NCBI RefSeq assembly: GCF_029227915.1
Contig: NC_079878.1
Location: forward strand, 23,153,501-23,213,500
Length of the DNA: 60,000 nt
Direction: 5' to 3'
Source: Hydractinia symbiolongicarpus
Lineage: Eukaryota > Cnidaria > Hydrozoa > Anthoathecata > Hydractiniidae
The stretch's first letter is position 1. Each line of letters starts with the position of its first letter. The notes under the pieces were generated by a model. The model searched no databases and had not been told where the DNA came from. It worked only from the letters and a program-made list of their open reading frames with translations. Below, piece after piece: positions 46,015 through 56,960 of this stretch. The position numbers and the translations under genes are program-made.

Positions 46015-48575
46015 ATGAATAAGTTTCCATTACGCAATAAGACAATAGATTTGCTTTTTCACAAGATGGCTGAAACCATAGGAGAAAATTTTGAAAAATT
46101 AGTTTTCGGAACTTTTAATTCGCAAAGTATCCTCTTAGATAATTCAACAGACCCTGACGTAAATCTAAACAAAACTTTTTTCTCAGATAAAAAGTACTTC
46201 ACCGAAGATGAAGCAAAACAAAATCTACATCACGAAACTTCTTTTTCTATTTTACATTTAAATATAAGGAGCATAAAAAAGAACTTTGAAAAATTTAAAA
46301 ACTTTCTGTCAAATTTAGAACATGAATTTAAAATAATATGTTTAACAGAGACATGGTGTCGTGAAGATAATTGGGCAAATTCTCTTTACAGTTTGCCAAA
46401 TTACTCCTCAAAACATCAAATTAGAGATAAAAGTGTTGGAGGAGGAGTTAGTATTTTCATTCACAATTCTCTAATGTTCAAAGTGCGTCCTGGGTTGAGT
46501 ATTAATAATGAGCATGTTGAGTCACTTTCTGTAGAAATAATCAATAAAGCCACCAAAAACATTATTATTAATGCTGTATACAGGAAACCTGCTGGCGATT
46601 ATAAACCATTTCATAACTACTTGAAAGATTTACTCAGACCTGCTGTTCTGAATAATAAACCAACCTATATTGTAGGTGACTTGAACCTAAACTTCTTAGA
46701 TCACGAAACAAATGCAAAAGTTAAAAAAATTATACGTTTTATTTTCGAAAGAAGTTTTTTTCCTCTGGTTAACAAGCCAACTAGAGTAACAAGAAGGAGT
46801 GCCACTTTAATTGACCACGTGTTATCTAATATAAATCTAAATGATAAAACAAGTGCAGGTATCATAAAGACTGATATCTCGGACCATTTTCCAATTTTTG
46901 TGATCACGCGATCTTAGCAAGTGAACCGTAAATCAGACTCGCAAATAATATATAAAAAAAATATAAATGACAAAACAATTGCAATTTTCAAAGAAAAATT
47001 AAGTAACGTAGATTGGTCCTATATCAAAAACATAAGTGATGCAAACATAGCCTACAACGAATTTCTTAAATTATTTCTCTCATTATATGATAAAACATTT
47101 CCAATAAAAGAAATAAAAGCAAAATCTAAATCTTTACTAAGTCCGTGGATGACAAGAGGGCTCATAAAGTCGTCAAAGCAGAAACAAAAATTATACGATA
47201 AATTCCTTAAAAAGAGAACTATGTTGAACGAGGATAATTATAAAGCATATAAAACCTTATTTGAATCTATTAAACTAAAATCACAAAAACAACACTATGC
47301 AAATCGACTAAAACAGTATCAGTTTGACATTAAAAAAAACATGGCAAATTATTAAAGAAGTTATTGGGAATAAAAAAACAGTAAGTTCATTCCGAAAGAG
47401 ACTGATTTCAAATGGTGAAGAAAAAACAGACGCTAAAACAATAGCTGAAATTTTCAATAAATTTTTCGTTAATGCCGGACCTAAACTTGCATCAGCAATT
47501 CCTAACACTCAGCGAAAATTTGACGCGTATATAAACAGAAATCAAGAAAACATGAAGCAAGAAACATTGACTGATAAAGAAATAACTGATGCTTTCCTCT
47601 CTCTTAAAATTAACAAAAGTCCAGGATATGACAATATCAGTTCGAATGTAGTTAAGAACTGTCAAGATCAACTATTTGAACCACTAAAACACATTTTTTC
47701 AATATCTCTAAAAGAAGGTATTTTTCCCGAGCAACTAAAAATAGCACGAGTATCTCCAATTTTTAAAACTGGAGACGACTCGTTACCAACAAACTTTAGA
47801 CCAATATCCGTACTGCCCTGTTTCTCAAAATTACTTGAACGAATCATGTACAATAGATTATATAAATTTCTTTTAGAGCATAACATTTTATATGAAAAAC
47901 AGTTTGGATTTCAACATGCACATACTACTGAACATGCAATTGTCCAACTTGTTGACCAAATACTCCAGTCATTTAATGAAAATAAATATGCAATAGGTGT
48001 ATTCATAGATTTATCAAAAGCCTTTGACACCGTAGATCACAAAATTCTAATAAAAAAACTCGAATCTTATGGTATCAGAAACATATCACCGAATTGGTTT
48101 CGTAGTTATCTCTCTCCAAGAAAACAGTTTAAAAGCTATGAAAAAGGTAAAACTGACTATGAACACATACTTTGTGGAGTACCTCAAGGCTCGATATTAG
48201 GCCCACTTTTATTTCTAATATACGTAAACGATTTGAAACGAGCTACAAAATTGCTCGATCCAATAATGTTTGCAGATGACACGAATTTATTTTACTCTCA
48301 TAGCAACATAAAGGATTTGTTCGATTCTGTAAATACGGAACTTATCGATATAAATGAGTGGTTCCGTGCAAACAAATTGTCTTTAAATATAAAAAAAACG
48401 AAATATATTTTTTTCACAAATTTAGTAGAAGAGATCACCTTTCTTTTTAAACTACCAAAATTAGCAAAAAACAATATAGAAATTGAAAGGGAAACAGAAA
48501 GTAAGTTCCTTGTAGTAATCCTAGATCAAAATATTACTTGGAATAAACATATTGAATTGCCTGTGTCACTCCAAA
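46015..48575 (+). pseudogene. LINE ORF2: APE endonuclease and reverse transcriptase, 3'-truncated
   Basis: Endonuclease (46,015-46,917): LHLNIRSIKKNF, LTETWCRED, VGGGVSIFI, VYRKPAGD, VGDLNLNF, TLIDHVLSN and ISDHFPIF carry the Asn, Glu, Asp and His residues of AP-endonuclease-like nucleases. After a TAG (46,915-46,917) the same frame continues to 47,355, then shifts by one base into the RT (47,324-48,575): KSPGYDNISSN, FRPISVLPCFSKLLERIM, FDTVDHKILIKKLESYGI, GVPQGSILGPLLFLIYVNDL and FADDTNLFYSH (active site), NEWFRANKLSLNIKKTKY. Similarity ends abruptly near 48,560, before the usual thumb and C-terminal part, where a Harbinger fragment on the other strand begins. It belongs to the jockey/CR1-like side of APE LINEs; I do not assign a clade. 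Confidence 0.88.
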
Positions 48576-49153
48576 TTCAGCTTCAAATTCACTGAGTGAT
48601 AAGGATTGGGATCATGTATGTAACAATAGCACCACACACTTCTTTTACTGCTTTGGTCAAGATGAAATCGAGACGATTTGCTGTCATGGTCATTGACCCT
48701 GTATCTGTAAAAATACAACACAGCTGCAACCTCTTTTACTGCTGGCAATGCTCTGTAATTAGCAGATAGTGGATTGGAAGTTATATAGGGTCTCAGTTCA
48801 TTACAGAGTTCGTTAAACACTGCTCGAGACAGTCTAAATTTTTTTCTCCTTCAATCTTCTATTGAAACATCAACCAACGTCATATCAACCCACCACTTAT
48901 CAGTACGACAATTTCTAAGTTTTTCTCTTTTTTCTAATTTTTCTCTGTTGTGTTCTTGCATTCTTCTGTGTATACAAAGCAATAAAACATTTGTTGACAG
49001 TTTCACAAATGTGTTCACTAAAATCAGCACACGATTATTTATCATTTTTTGTTTACCTAATGCGTGCGCCATCTTGATATTTTCCCCTGGGTTGTAAACG
49101 AGTTGGCGCACTTTTTTCCATATAATAACGAGCTGGTGCCGGGTTGAAAACAA
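48566..49153 (-). pseudogene. Harbinger transposase N-terminal fragment
   Basis: Minus strand: NREKLEKREKLRNCRTDKWW (49,153-48,851) then FNELCNELRPYITSNPLSAN and YRALPAVKEVAAVLYFYRYR (48,820-48,566), the all-helical N-terminal region that precedes the DDE core in PIF/Harbinger proteins (F..L...L.PyI ... k.vA..LYfL). The catalytic part is missing; the sequence breaks off exactly where the LINE RT ends, so one rearrangement truncated both. Confidence 0.6.
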
Positions 49154-49319
49154 GCCAGCACTAGGTCAGCTCGCCCCAAGTTTATAGTGTATATTATTTA
49201 TATTCTTTACATATTATATATAGTAACAAAATTAAGAAATAACCCTTGAGTTTGCACCTGGATATAAGAGGATTAAAAATGAGTTCATAGAACACATGTC
49301 TGTAAAATGATAATTTCCA

Positions 49320-49510
49320 ACAAAACTAGTAATGAGGTGACAAAACAGCTAGCTGCAATTATATTACTTTACTATAGTTAGAGGTTGGAACCTCTACAGA
49401 TTTTTTAGGAAAGCAAAATCTCTCCTTTTGCAGGGATTTCCTAAAAACATTGACCGCAAAAAGCAGAAAAATACTACAGCGACAGAACACAACAGAACAA
49501 ATATTACAGC
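49320..49510 (-). repeat. Remnant of the USP-retrotransposon non-coding repeat
   Basis: Shares GAGGTGACAAAACAGCTAGCTG, AGAGGTTGGAACCTCTA and AAAGCAAAATCTCTCCTTTT with the internal blocks at 20,895-21,180. The stretch AGAGGTTGGAACCTCT is itself a palindrome. No coding potential. Confidence 0.45.
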
Positions 49511-49653
49511 AATTCAAAATGAATTAAATAGGTAAACGTTTTTACCTTTTTAACACATTACGTTTCTGAGAATTACAAAAACGCACTCTCAGAACACAAT
49601 AAAATACAAAAACAGAAACACTATATTTACTGAAGATATATAAACAAAAAGAT

Positions 49654-50213
49654 TTATGAAGCATTGCGTTCATAAATTTCATCTGCTGTGGCATTTGTTG
49701 TTGTTGAAACATATGCTGTTGTTTGTCTACGAATATCTAGTTCTTGCTCACTACGAACTACCAAATACTTCATAGTTTTTGCTTCCATTGTTTCACTTGG
49801 TTTTAGGAGACTTTTCACTGTCACTCTTTCTTTTATGGACTCTAATAATGATTTCATTGTAATCTGTCTAATTTCTTGTGCACTTTCTGCATCATTTTAA
49901 AGATTTCGATCGTTTTGCAAGGCAATTTTGCATGATTTTGAAGAGCTACTTCAAATTCTTCCTTGATGTTTCCTAATAAATTATAAAGCTCTGTGGTTTC
50001 ATCAGTAGTTCCAGATGATGCTTCTTGTTGTCTAAATTTCTTTTTGTACTTATTTACTAAAAGTCGTGACCTGTCACAAACTGACTTTTGTGTGGTAGAG
50101 AATGTAGCCTGTGTGATGGAAGTTAGATCTTCAGAGGCACTGGTCCAAGCAGAACCAGATTCTTCACTTCCTGGTTTAAACTGATATGGCTTTAAAGTAA
50201 GGTCTCCCTGCAC
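49654..50213 (-). CDS. Myb/SANT-like DNA-binding protein, element partner
   Basis: Frame 50,213-49,854 contains SVCDRSRLLVNKYKKKFRQQ and EASSGTTDETTELYNLLGNI, the second and third helices of Myb/SANT-like domains found in partner proteins of Harbinger-type elements. It continues, after a shift or short intron near 49,857, with a 67-codon piece (MKSLLESIKERVTVKSLLKP). The start at 50,213 is the first Met of the frame, but the first SANT helix may lie upstream (TRHVIVQG region). It is close to the Harbinger fragment at 48.57-49.15 kb on the same strand and may be its accessory gene. Confidence 0.45.
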
Positions 50214-50661
50214 AATAACGTGTCGTGTGGCTCAGTCCATCTCATTTGGGAGTTAAAAAAAGAAGCTAAAACCATATATCTTAAAGTTTATGTAATGACC
50301 AATTTAAAATATACATTATAATAAATGTTACGATCTTTTGGCGATATTTGTAGCTACAGCCATACTCGTTTTGGGAAGACTTCAAAATGGCTGTTCTTGT
50401 GGTGTCGTGTGGTTATTGGATTTTCCTTGAGATGCGCATGCGCACTGACACAAAAACACTACACTCGATGACGTCTAGCGTTGTGTTTCGTAGGGTGTCT
50501 GATAAGGAGCTGAGTTTTCTGTCACCCAATGGGATTTTTTAATGATTTTAAGTGCCTTCGTGGTTGACGTATGTTTGAGGTGACCCATATGGGACGCCTT
50601 AACTGCAATAAATGGTCGAATACTCTTAGCATATGCCATTTTCTTAAATTATGCAGTTCAA

Positions 50662-51210
50662 TTGTTGATATGTGTTATATTATGTTATTTTATATTTTTG
50701 AGAAAGACTAGCTATTTAAGCCCTTTGTCACTTCAAAAAACCTTGATGAACTCTGAAAATCCTGGAAGGGGGCATTACAAATCTTCTGATAAGCCAGATT
50801 TTGTCAAAGCATCAATCCTTCTTCACTGCGTAGGTAACCAATGCAAAGAAATTTACGATACCTTTGTGTTTAAGGAAGGAGATGAATTGAAATTAAACAT
50901 TCTCCAGAAATTTGATGATCACTTGACTTTTATGAGATTTACATTCTTAACTGCTCGTCAGGAAGACTTTGAGAAATTTGAAGAATACTACACTCTCATC
51001 ACATGATCATTATCGGTTTAAGAGACAAAAAACTTTAAGAACCACATCACATTAGAAAATAAACTATCCAACTGTAGAGCTAGCGAGGCATCAAAGTTGC
51101 AAACTAAGTCTATTCACAACAAACCTGACTCAACTCCATCGTCAAATACATTTACTAAACTACTACTAAACAACCTGGATGACCTTATCTTCTTTGCTTC
51201 AAAGAAATAG
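50662..51210 (+). pseudogene. Gag-like fragment of an LTR retrotransposon
   Basis: Reads FVKASILLHCVGNQCKEIYD, FDDHLTFMRFTFLTARQED and KFEEYYTLIT; after a stop, a continuation KLSNCRASEASKLQTKSIHN follows. The pattern (KxxxLLHxxGxxxxEIYxxF, later FxxRxQxxxExFxxYxT.L) is that of the capsid region of Ty3/gypsy-like Gag proteins. No protease, RT or LTR was found nearby. It is an isolated old fragment. Confidence 0.5.
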
Positions 51211-51254
51211 TATCGTGGATTTTATTAGCATATTTAAAAAAAAAAAAAAACTCC

Positions 51255-51400
51255 GATTGATATCTTAAATGCAGCAGCGAAACTAATTAAAAGCGATATT
51301 AGAGAAATGGCAGTGGATAAGTGTAAATTCCCATCAGCTGACGAGATAAGGGATATGGATTATCAAGCTAAATGTGTTCCAGAAAGTCTGTAACTATTTC
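51255..51400 (+). pseudogene. Short mobile-ORF remnant
   Basis: After a run of 13 A the frame reads TPIDILNAAAKLIKSDIREM, KCKFPSADEIRDMDYQ and CVPESL. I recognise similar segments in dispersed cnidarian ORFs of unknown function. Too short to classify. Confidence 0.3.
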
Positions 51401-51425
51401 TTAGTCATTTTTTTTCAGAGTTCAA

Positions 51426-52180
51426 AAATATTTGTGGGGCTTGACTTTGAGGCTGATTTCATTAAAGTGTATGGAGATATTAAGTTCATAAGTATAATGT
51501 ACCCGGTCTCTGATTTTAGCCCTGAATCAATTCCAGCCAAAAAGAGACCAAAACAAATGTGGAATACAAAAAACGAGTAGAACAGTTGGACAAATCAAAA
51601 AAAGAAGGGTACGCCTGCATAAAAAACAAAATTAGAGAACTGAGACGTGGGTACAAACATGTTGTAGATAAAGGTACTCGTTCTGGTTCGGGAAGACTTG
51701 TTGCTGAACATTACAATATTTGGGGTGGTTGTCCTGCAGTGACAGCTATACCGCAAGGTAAAGTTTCACTGAATATTTGGGAAGACAACATCGTTTCGGA
51801 GGATGAGGAGTCGGAAGCGGCTGTGATACCGGAGGAAGGATGTGAAGCACCGGAGGAAGCACATGTAATACTGGAGGATAAAGGAAACTTTAAAAACATG
51901 CAAAAAAAATTATATGCGTATCAATGAGATACGGTGTTAGTTGACTTAACACGGGAAGAGCTAGAGATAAAACGTCAAAACAATGAATTATTGCGAAAAT
52001 CACTGGAAGGGGCTGAACAGGCAATAAAAGCAATGACCGAATCAATAAATTCTATTGGACGACCTAGGAGTTTTGGTCAATGCATTTTTACTATTTCAAG
52101 CACAAACAGCTCCTCATCTTCCATATCCACAATATCAACAACCGTTTATGTCTCTACCTCAAACACCAAGGAGAACTGAA
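51426..52180 (+). CDS. Myb/SANT-like (MADF-type) DNA-binding protein
   Basis: Frame 51,559-51,927 contains IKNKIRELRRGYKHVVDKG, RSGSGRLVAEHYNIWGGCPA and an acidic tail with repeated EE (EDEESEAAVIPEEGCEAPEE). The IKNKI.xLR..y motif followed by GSGR is the second half of a Myb/SANT-like domain of element partner proteins. A frame 51,934-52,179 follows without a big gap and encodes a Leu-rich helix (LTREELEIKRQNNELLRKSL) and a Ser/Thr-rich end. The upstream piece 51,430-51,580 may carry the first exon. A single-base shift between the pieces suggests early decay. Confidence 0.5.
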
Positions 52181-52269
52181 GAAAAATAGACTTTAGTTAT
52201 TGTATATTTTTTTTTGTACATATTTGTATAAAAAGCTTGAAAAAATGAAAATTACACGAAAAGTGCACG

Positions 52270-52610
52270 CACAATGATAAAGCCGACCAGTTAAGTCTTA
52301 AAATTTAAATTCTAGAGGTTTTTCTCCTCTAAAGAATATGCTCATATAATGTAAGAGTACAAGGGTTTCGACTTATTCCTGAACCAAGTACCCAAAATGT
52401 CTAGCTGAGTCACCTCAATAGAGGTCTGCGAACACTCTTCAGCAGGAACTAGACATTTCTTTCATCAACAACTTTCCATCTGTCCTACTCTGTACAATCT
52501 TGTGTGACTGGGGTAATAACTGGAATCGTCACTCTCCAAAGACAAGACTACAAAAAAAATACATAAAAATAAAAAATATATAAATAACATAAGAACAGTC
52601 AAACCCCCTT
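52270..52610 (-). repeat. 3' region of the second USP-retrotransposon copy
   Basis: Contains TTTCGACTTATTCCTGAACC, ATGTCTAGCTGAGTCACCTC, GACTGGGGTAATAACTGGA and CGTCACTCTCCAAAGACAAG, then AAACCCCCTTGCTGAC. The order and spacing match 18,905-19,350, except that only one of the three tandem units is present here. Confidence 0.65.
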
Positions 52611-53005
52611 GCTGACAGAAACCGGAAGTTGTGGTGCTGACAGCAATTTACCTAAGCTCTTCAAGGAAAAGGATGTAAGGTTGTACACCATTACGCAAGC
52701 TTTGTTTGCAAGGGACCACTGCTCTGTCGTTGCAATAAAACCACTTACCATGCACTTGGTTATAAAACAACAACAGAGCGCCCTAATTGCAGAATCAAAA
52801 TTAAACTGCACTCTCCGACCTCTTTTTCAACTGTTGCAGTTTGGTAACTATTGCAGTAGTGACAGAAGTACGAGTTGACACCTGACAATTCTTCGCTCTC
52901 CAAAAAGTTATCTACTGACGATTGTACAGTCGATGTCAAGGGCAGTTGAAGAAATAGACTTACTTGCTCAGAGGTGCTAATATTATTGCAAGACTTATTC
53001 ATAGT
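52610..53005 (-). pseudogene. Second, 5'-truncated copy of the retrotransposon USP domain
   Basis: Minus strand: LQLPLTSTVQSSVDNFLESE, NSYFCHYCNSYQTATVEKEV (the second CxxC pair of the USP zinc ribbon) and, after about 40 residues, FYCNDRAVVPCKQSLRN and QPYILFLEELR, the C-terminal strand of USP domains. Identity to the 19.4-19.8 kb copy is high around VDNFLESEELS / LDNIFESEEFS and CNDRAV. The His box (NHxGxxxxGHY) is deleted between these parts. The copy starts within the USP domain and has no RT, as expected for a 5'-truncated non-LTR insertion. Confidence 0.75.
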
Positions 53006-53945
53006 TATTATTATATTTTTGTATTAAAAAAGCTTTATATAGATATTTAAAAGAAATTTGTGGACTTTTTTGAAATTAGATTTACTGTTTCTTTAATTTG
53101 GCGGAAGCGACAATAATGTCTATGCATTGATAAAGTTTGAATGCACATGTCTTAACAGGTCTAAAATTACTGATGACTTAAATACGACATCGCATCTTTA
53201 AATGTGAACATCGAAAAGACTTGTTAGCCAACTTTTTAAACAAAAATTTGGCGAGTAATTAATTCAACGAATACAAAAAAATGTTTGTGCAACTTAATTA
53301 TGTCTGTTTTTACCTCAGTAAGACTCTTTGCCAGAAATATGCCTTTTAACAAAAATGACGTTGCAAAGTGCGACATGTGTAACTTACTTTTTAATAAACA
53401 AGAACCAAAATAACTAACTTTACGGAATTGGGGATCCGGATTTCTAGCCGTATTTTGGGGTGATAAGGTTCATATTCTTGGCTTGGAAGTCACATGAAAC
53501 AGTAAAACTAGTTGAATTCGTTTTCTTATGGTAGTAGTAACAATATATCAAAAAATAATTTTTGCGTTTAGTTCCCCTTTAAACAAAAACAATTTTTTTA
53601 AAATTTGACTAACGGTAAATTAGGTTAAATTAGGCGAGTATTTAATTTGGCAAATAGTCAGTTATCAATATTTACCAGCATCATTTTATACCTTAGGTTC
53701 CCTTTTAAGGTGTAGCTTAAGCCATTTAAAGCACATTTTAAAAACACCTGGTCAAAAAAACAACAACATTGCATCAATATTTGTGAGTGTTGGAATACAA
53801 TAAAAAATAAAACGAATTTATTAACTCGCCAGACCGTACCGAAATTGTGCATGTAAACAGACGGGCTATTTTAAACCGGGATGAAAGTCAAACTGGTTTG
53901 AACTCACTACGGGCTTCATGTAAACGCTGCCTAACATGCAACTGT
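53006..53945. other. No recognised gene
   Basis: AT-rich spacer. It follows the truncated USP copy on the side where the element broke off. No domain in the short frames. Confidence 0.45.
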
Positions 53946-53952
53946 TATTTCT

Positions 53953-55047
53953 TCATACGAAATTGAAAACGGACACTTGTATTCCACATAATACTTTTCT
54001 ACTTTTTTCTAACTTTGCTAGCTGGCTATCGTTGAATGATAACAATGATTTAAATTCTTCCAATAATTCAGCATTACTTGCTGAGGGCAACCTGAAAAGG
54101 ATCTGCTGTGCTATTACATCCAGGGGCAATGGAACATCCATATCAATGGGCGGCAAAAAAAGTATTATTACTGCATTAGGTAAAGTCTTCCTAATTTTTT
54201 CCAAGAAGTTTATTATCCTTTCTTCAGTAACAATGCGCTGTGTCTCAGGTCTTGGGTCAAATAAATTTTGGTCACTTTAGTTAATCGTTCTTTTGTTTTG
54301 TTGCTTTTCATGATTGTGCTCAACAATATTCATGTGACATACTTTCCTTGCTTTTATTTGCTTAGAAACACTATTCCAGTAGCATAGTTGTTAAGTACAG
54401 GTGGGATCTGACAAACCCTTATGATTGGCAAATTCAATTTTATACAAAGTAGCCACAACATGATTGCAACAACTACTATAGCCTGCTGTACATGTGCAAA
54501 ATGACGACAAAATGTCACTATTGCCATCAAATAAAATCCATAGTTTATGTTTATTCTCTCTATTAATACGTTGAGATAGTGTAACAGTGCATTTAACTAC
54601 TTTTCTCGAACTTATGTCACCAATGTAAACTTTATCAACCCAGCCAGATTTGAAAAAAGAGTAGCTAAGCTTTTCGAACTTTATACTGTCCGATATATTG
54701 TGTTTCAAAGGCTTTGGTTTGAAGAATATACGAAAAAATCTGACCAATGTTAACTTTCGGAAAGTTAGTTACATTACCATTGTAAAAGGACTTCTCATCA
54801 GTAAATGGATCTTTCAGCTCTTGCTTATGAAGTAGCTCGTTATAGTCTTTTTTTTTAACTTTCTAGCAGGCTGCTCAGCAGTTGTTTTTATTTCAACTTT
54901 CTGTTCATGAGCAATTAGGGCTCTTGCAGCTAACGTTCCATGGGATCCAGATGTTGGTAGTCCACGTGGGAAAAGGAAAAATTGAAGTTCAGCTTTAGAT
55001 AGTTCTAAAAAATTCTCCAAGCATTCAATATCTTCGGACGTAGCCAT
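53953..55047 (-). pseudogene. SAP-SWIM protein gene, frameshifted
   Basis: Start chosen at 55,047, where ATSEDIECLENFLELSKAEL begins a SAP-like DNA-binding domain (FLFPRGLPTSGSHGTLAARA). A one-base shift in an A9 run near 54,857 leads to KDYNELLHKQELKDPF; a second shift near 54,665 leads to YSFFKSGWVDKVYIGD (54,747 frame). Then CTCTAGYSSCCNHVVATLYK, a SWIM zinc motif, GLSDPTCT, two in-frame stops and EKIRKTLPNAVIILFLPP down to 53,953. The order SAP, SWIM, (YqaJ exonuclease) is that of a protein encoded by or linked with ISL2EU-type DNA elements in cnidarians; the YqaJ part is not present. Homopolymer shifts could be sequence errors, but the nonsense codons argue for a pseudogene. Confidence 0.7.
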
Positions 55048-55261
55048 CACCTTTGCTTCATCCTCACATAATAACAAACGTCACCACATAAACTTCTTAT
55101 CGCTATACGCTCTGTTGTTTTTGTTTGGCCTGATTACCCAGAGTGCTTTGCGCAACCGTGAAAGGTCTATGCATGTATCCGTTCGTGGTTGTCATGGGGA
55201 GGGCTGTAATAACAAGGGAGTAACTTAAGTGTAATACGTGAATATACGTGAATTATTTGGA

Positions 55262-55630
55262 ATAAAAGATGGAAATCAAGATAATTTTTTAAATCATAAC
55301 AGAGATATTTGTGGTGTTACATTAAGTATCCTGAACCGTTTAACAGGTGTAGGTGGCAGTGCAGGAATTTATACCAAATACGGTATTCCTTATGTGAGAC
55401 ACGAAGACCTCAAACATGACCTGTGTGAAGCAATTTTGGTGGAAAATTGTGGAATTATATACAAACCCCCCGATTCTTCAAAGCATCACTCTAGAAACTT
55501 CAACGATAATTTAGAGAATATCCTGTCCATCATTGAATCTGAAAACAAGGAGGTCATTATACTAGTCGTTCTAAACTGCAGCTATTTAGGCAAAAACGAC
55601 CATAAAGTTACGAAAAATAAATTGAAATAA
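55262..55630 (+). pseudogene. LINE endonuclease fragment
   Basis: Reads GGSAGIYTKYGIPYVRHEDL, LCEAILVENCGIIYKPPDSS, FNDNLENILSIIESENKEVI and LNCSYLGKNDHKVTKN. This is the middle of an APE-type endonuclease of a CR1/L2-like LINE (GGV.IYV...ipyvRRkDLe; iYRPPdSS; GDLNcNYL.kndHk). The catalytic Asp in the GDLN position is changed (VVLN). It has no RT and no ORF1, so it is an internal fragment of another LINE family than that at 45-48.6 kb. Confidence 0.7.
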
Positions 55631-55739
55631 ATAAATATAAACAAATGACAGAACAGCCGACACTGTGGGCTAGTTTACTTTTGTTACTTTTATTTAAGAA
55701 ATATTATATTGTGAAAACATTTCTAAGTAACCTTTTTTT

Positions 55740-55815
55740 AGATTTTATTAAGCCAGATTTCCACTTCGCAGGACCGGATCGCATCGATCCGTCGACCGGA
55801 TCCGTTCAGCAATTT
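55740..55815. repeat. Possible Harbinger terminal region with BamHI/ClaI-like palindromes
   Basis: TTAAGCCAGATTTCCACTTC followed by CGGATCGCATCGATCCG and CGACCGGATCCG. The GC-rich palindromic block stands out from AT-rich flanks and lies just before the MADF gene of the Harbinger pair. It could be the left end of that element, but no matching right end was found. Confidence 0.3.
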
Positions 55816-55867
55816 TTTAAAATTGTAGCCACAGCTGTGAAGTTCGCAGTACACAAGAGCAAGAATC

Positions 55868-56477
55868 ATGGCAAGGGCAGAAGAAAAGCTCCATATAATA
55901 AAGGATAAAGAAGAGCCGGACTTCAATCTTATGTACATAAGGAATAATTTGGTAGAGATAATGCCTTCTTTTCCTGCATTGTGGAATACCAGTCTTCGAT
56001 CTTACAAGGATTTAAATAAAAAGAAAGCTTCTTGGAATGTACATAGTAAGTAGCTATTCTAGCTTCTTTTTTATTTAGCTATCTTTTTTGCAATAAAAAC
56101 ACCAAATTAAGGGACAACTTCAGAAAGGCTTTGAGCAAGAGGGAAAAAGCTATGCGATCTTGATCATGCTACCAACTTGTAATTATCTTACGGAACTGTC
56201 GTTTCTCTGGGACAGCTCAACACACATACCCTCAACAATACTAAATCCCCTGTCCAGCCCCTTAGGAATAAATAAAACATTTGACATAGAAAACCACAAT
56301 ATTAATGATGATATCCCAGATATATCACCTATGACTTTACCTTCACATAGCTCTTGCAGCCGTAGTACTGGTTATAATCAATATGCTTCAACCCTCTCAT
56401 TAAACAGTCGAAAAAGAAAACCGCCAAGTGATGAAAGTGCTGATATCATGCTAATAAAGCTTTTGATAGACATTTAA
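55868..56477 (+). CDS. MADF/Myb-like partner gene of a Harbinger element
   Basis: First exon starts at ATG 55,868: NLMYIRNNLVEIMPSFPALW, TSLRSYKDLNKKKASW, a MADF domain (fLIelVe..P.LWd....Y.d...r..aW). A donor-like gtaagt is at 56,046. A second open stretch (about 56,100-56,165) reads KLRDNFRKALSKREKAM, the last MADF helix. The third (56,168-56,477) is a Ser/Pro/Asn-rich tail with NSRKRKPPSDE, a possible nuclear localisation signal. The exact splice sites do not give a consistent frame by eye. Such MADF proteins help Harbinger transposase enter the nucleus and bind DNA. It converges with the transposase on the other strand. Confidence 0.6.
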
Positions 56478-56960
56478 TCCTCCACCTATTGAACCACAAA
56501 TTTTACAAGAAAAAAATGAAGACAATCACAACCAACTTTTTTTTTAAGTTTGGTGGAAACATTAAAGAGCATGGATGCAAAGAAAAATGCAATGACACGG
56601 GTAAAAATTCAGCAAGCTTTATTTGAAGTCAAATTCGAGACATGACACTTACTTTAAAAACTAATACACAGTATATATTATGTGGTAGTATATATACAGA
56701 TATTCTATGTTCCACATATTTTGTTTTATAAGAAACGAGTTTCAAATCTTAAAGTAGCTAAAACAGTCTGATCTACTAACAAAGGCTGCATGTTCTACTT
56801 GCTGTTTTTGTTTTGTTTGTATTTTGATTCAGTACTGAAAATTTCTTAATTATTTTCATGCTTCAGCATCTAGTTTTTTAAACATGTTTCTTATAAAAAG
56901 AATATGTTTATATAATATTATTTTAAAAAAATGTGTTATTTTTGAGCTTTATGGATATAT

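Noticed and set aside
50662-51210. Gag fragment as an endogenous retrovirus
   Set aside because: No LTR, protease, RT or envelope sequence nearby. The motif fits Ty3/gypsy-type retrotransposons, so I call only an isolated Gag-like fragment.
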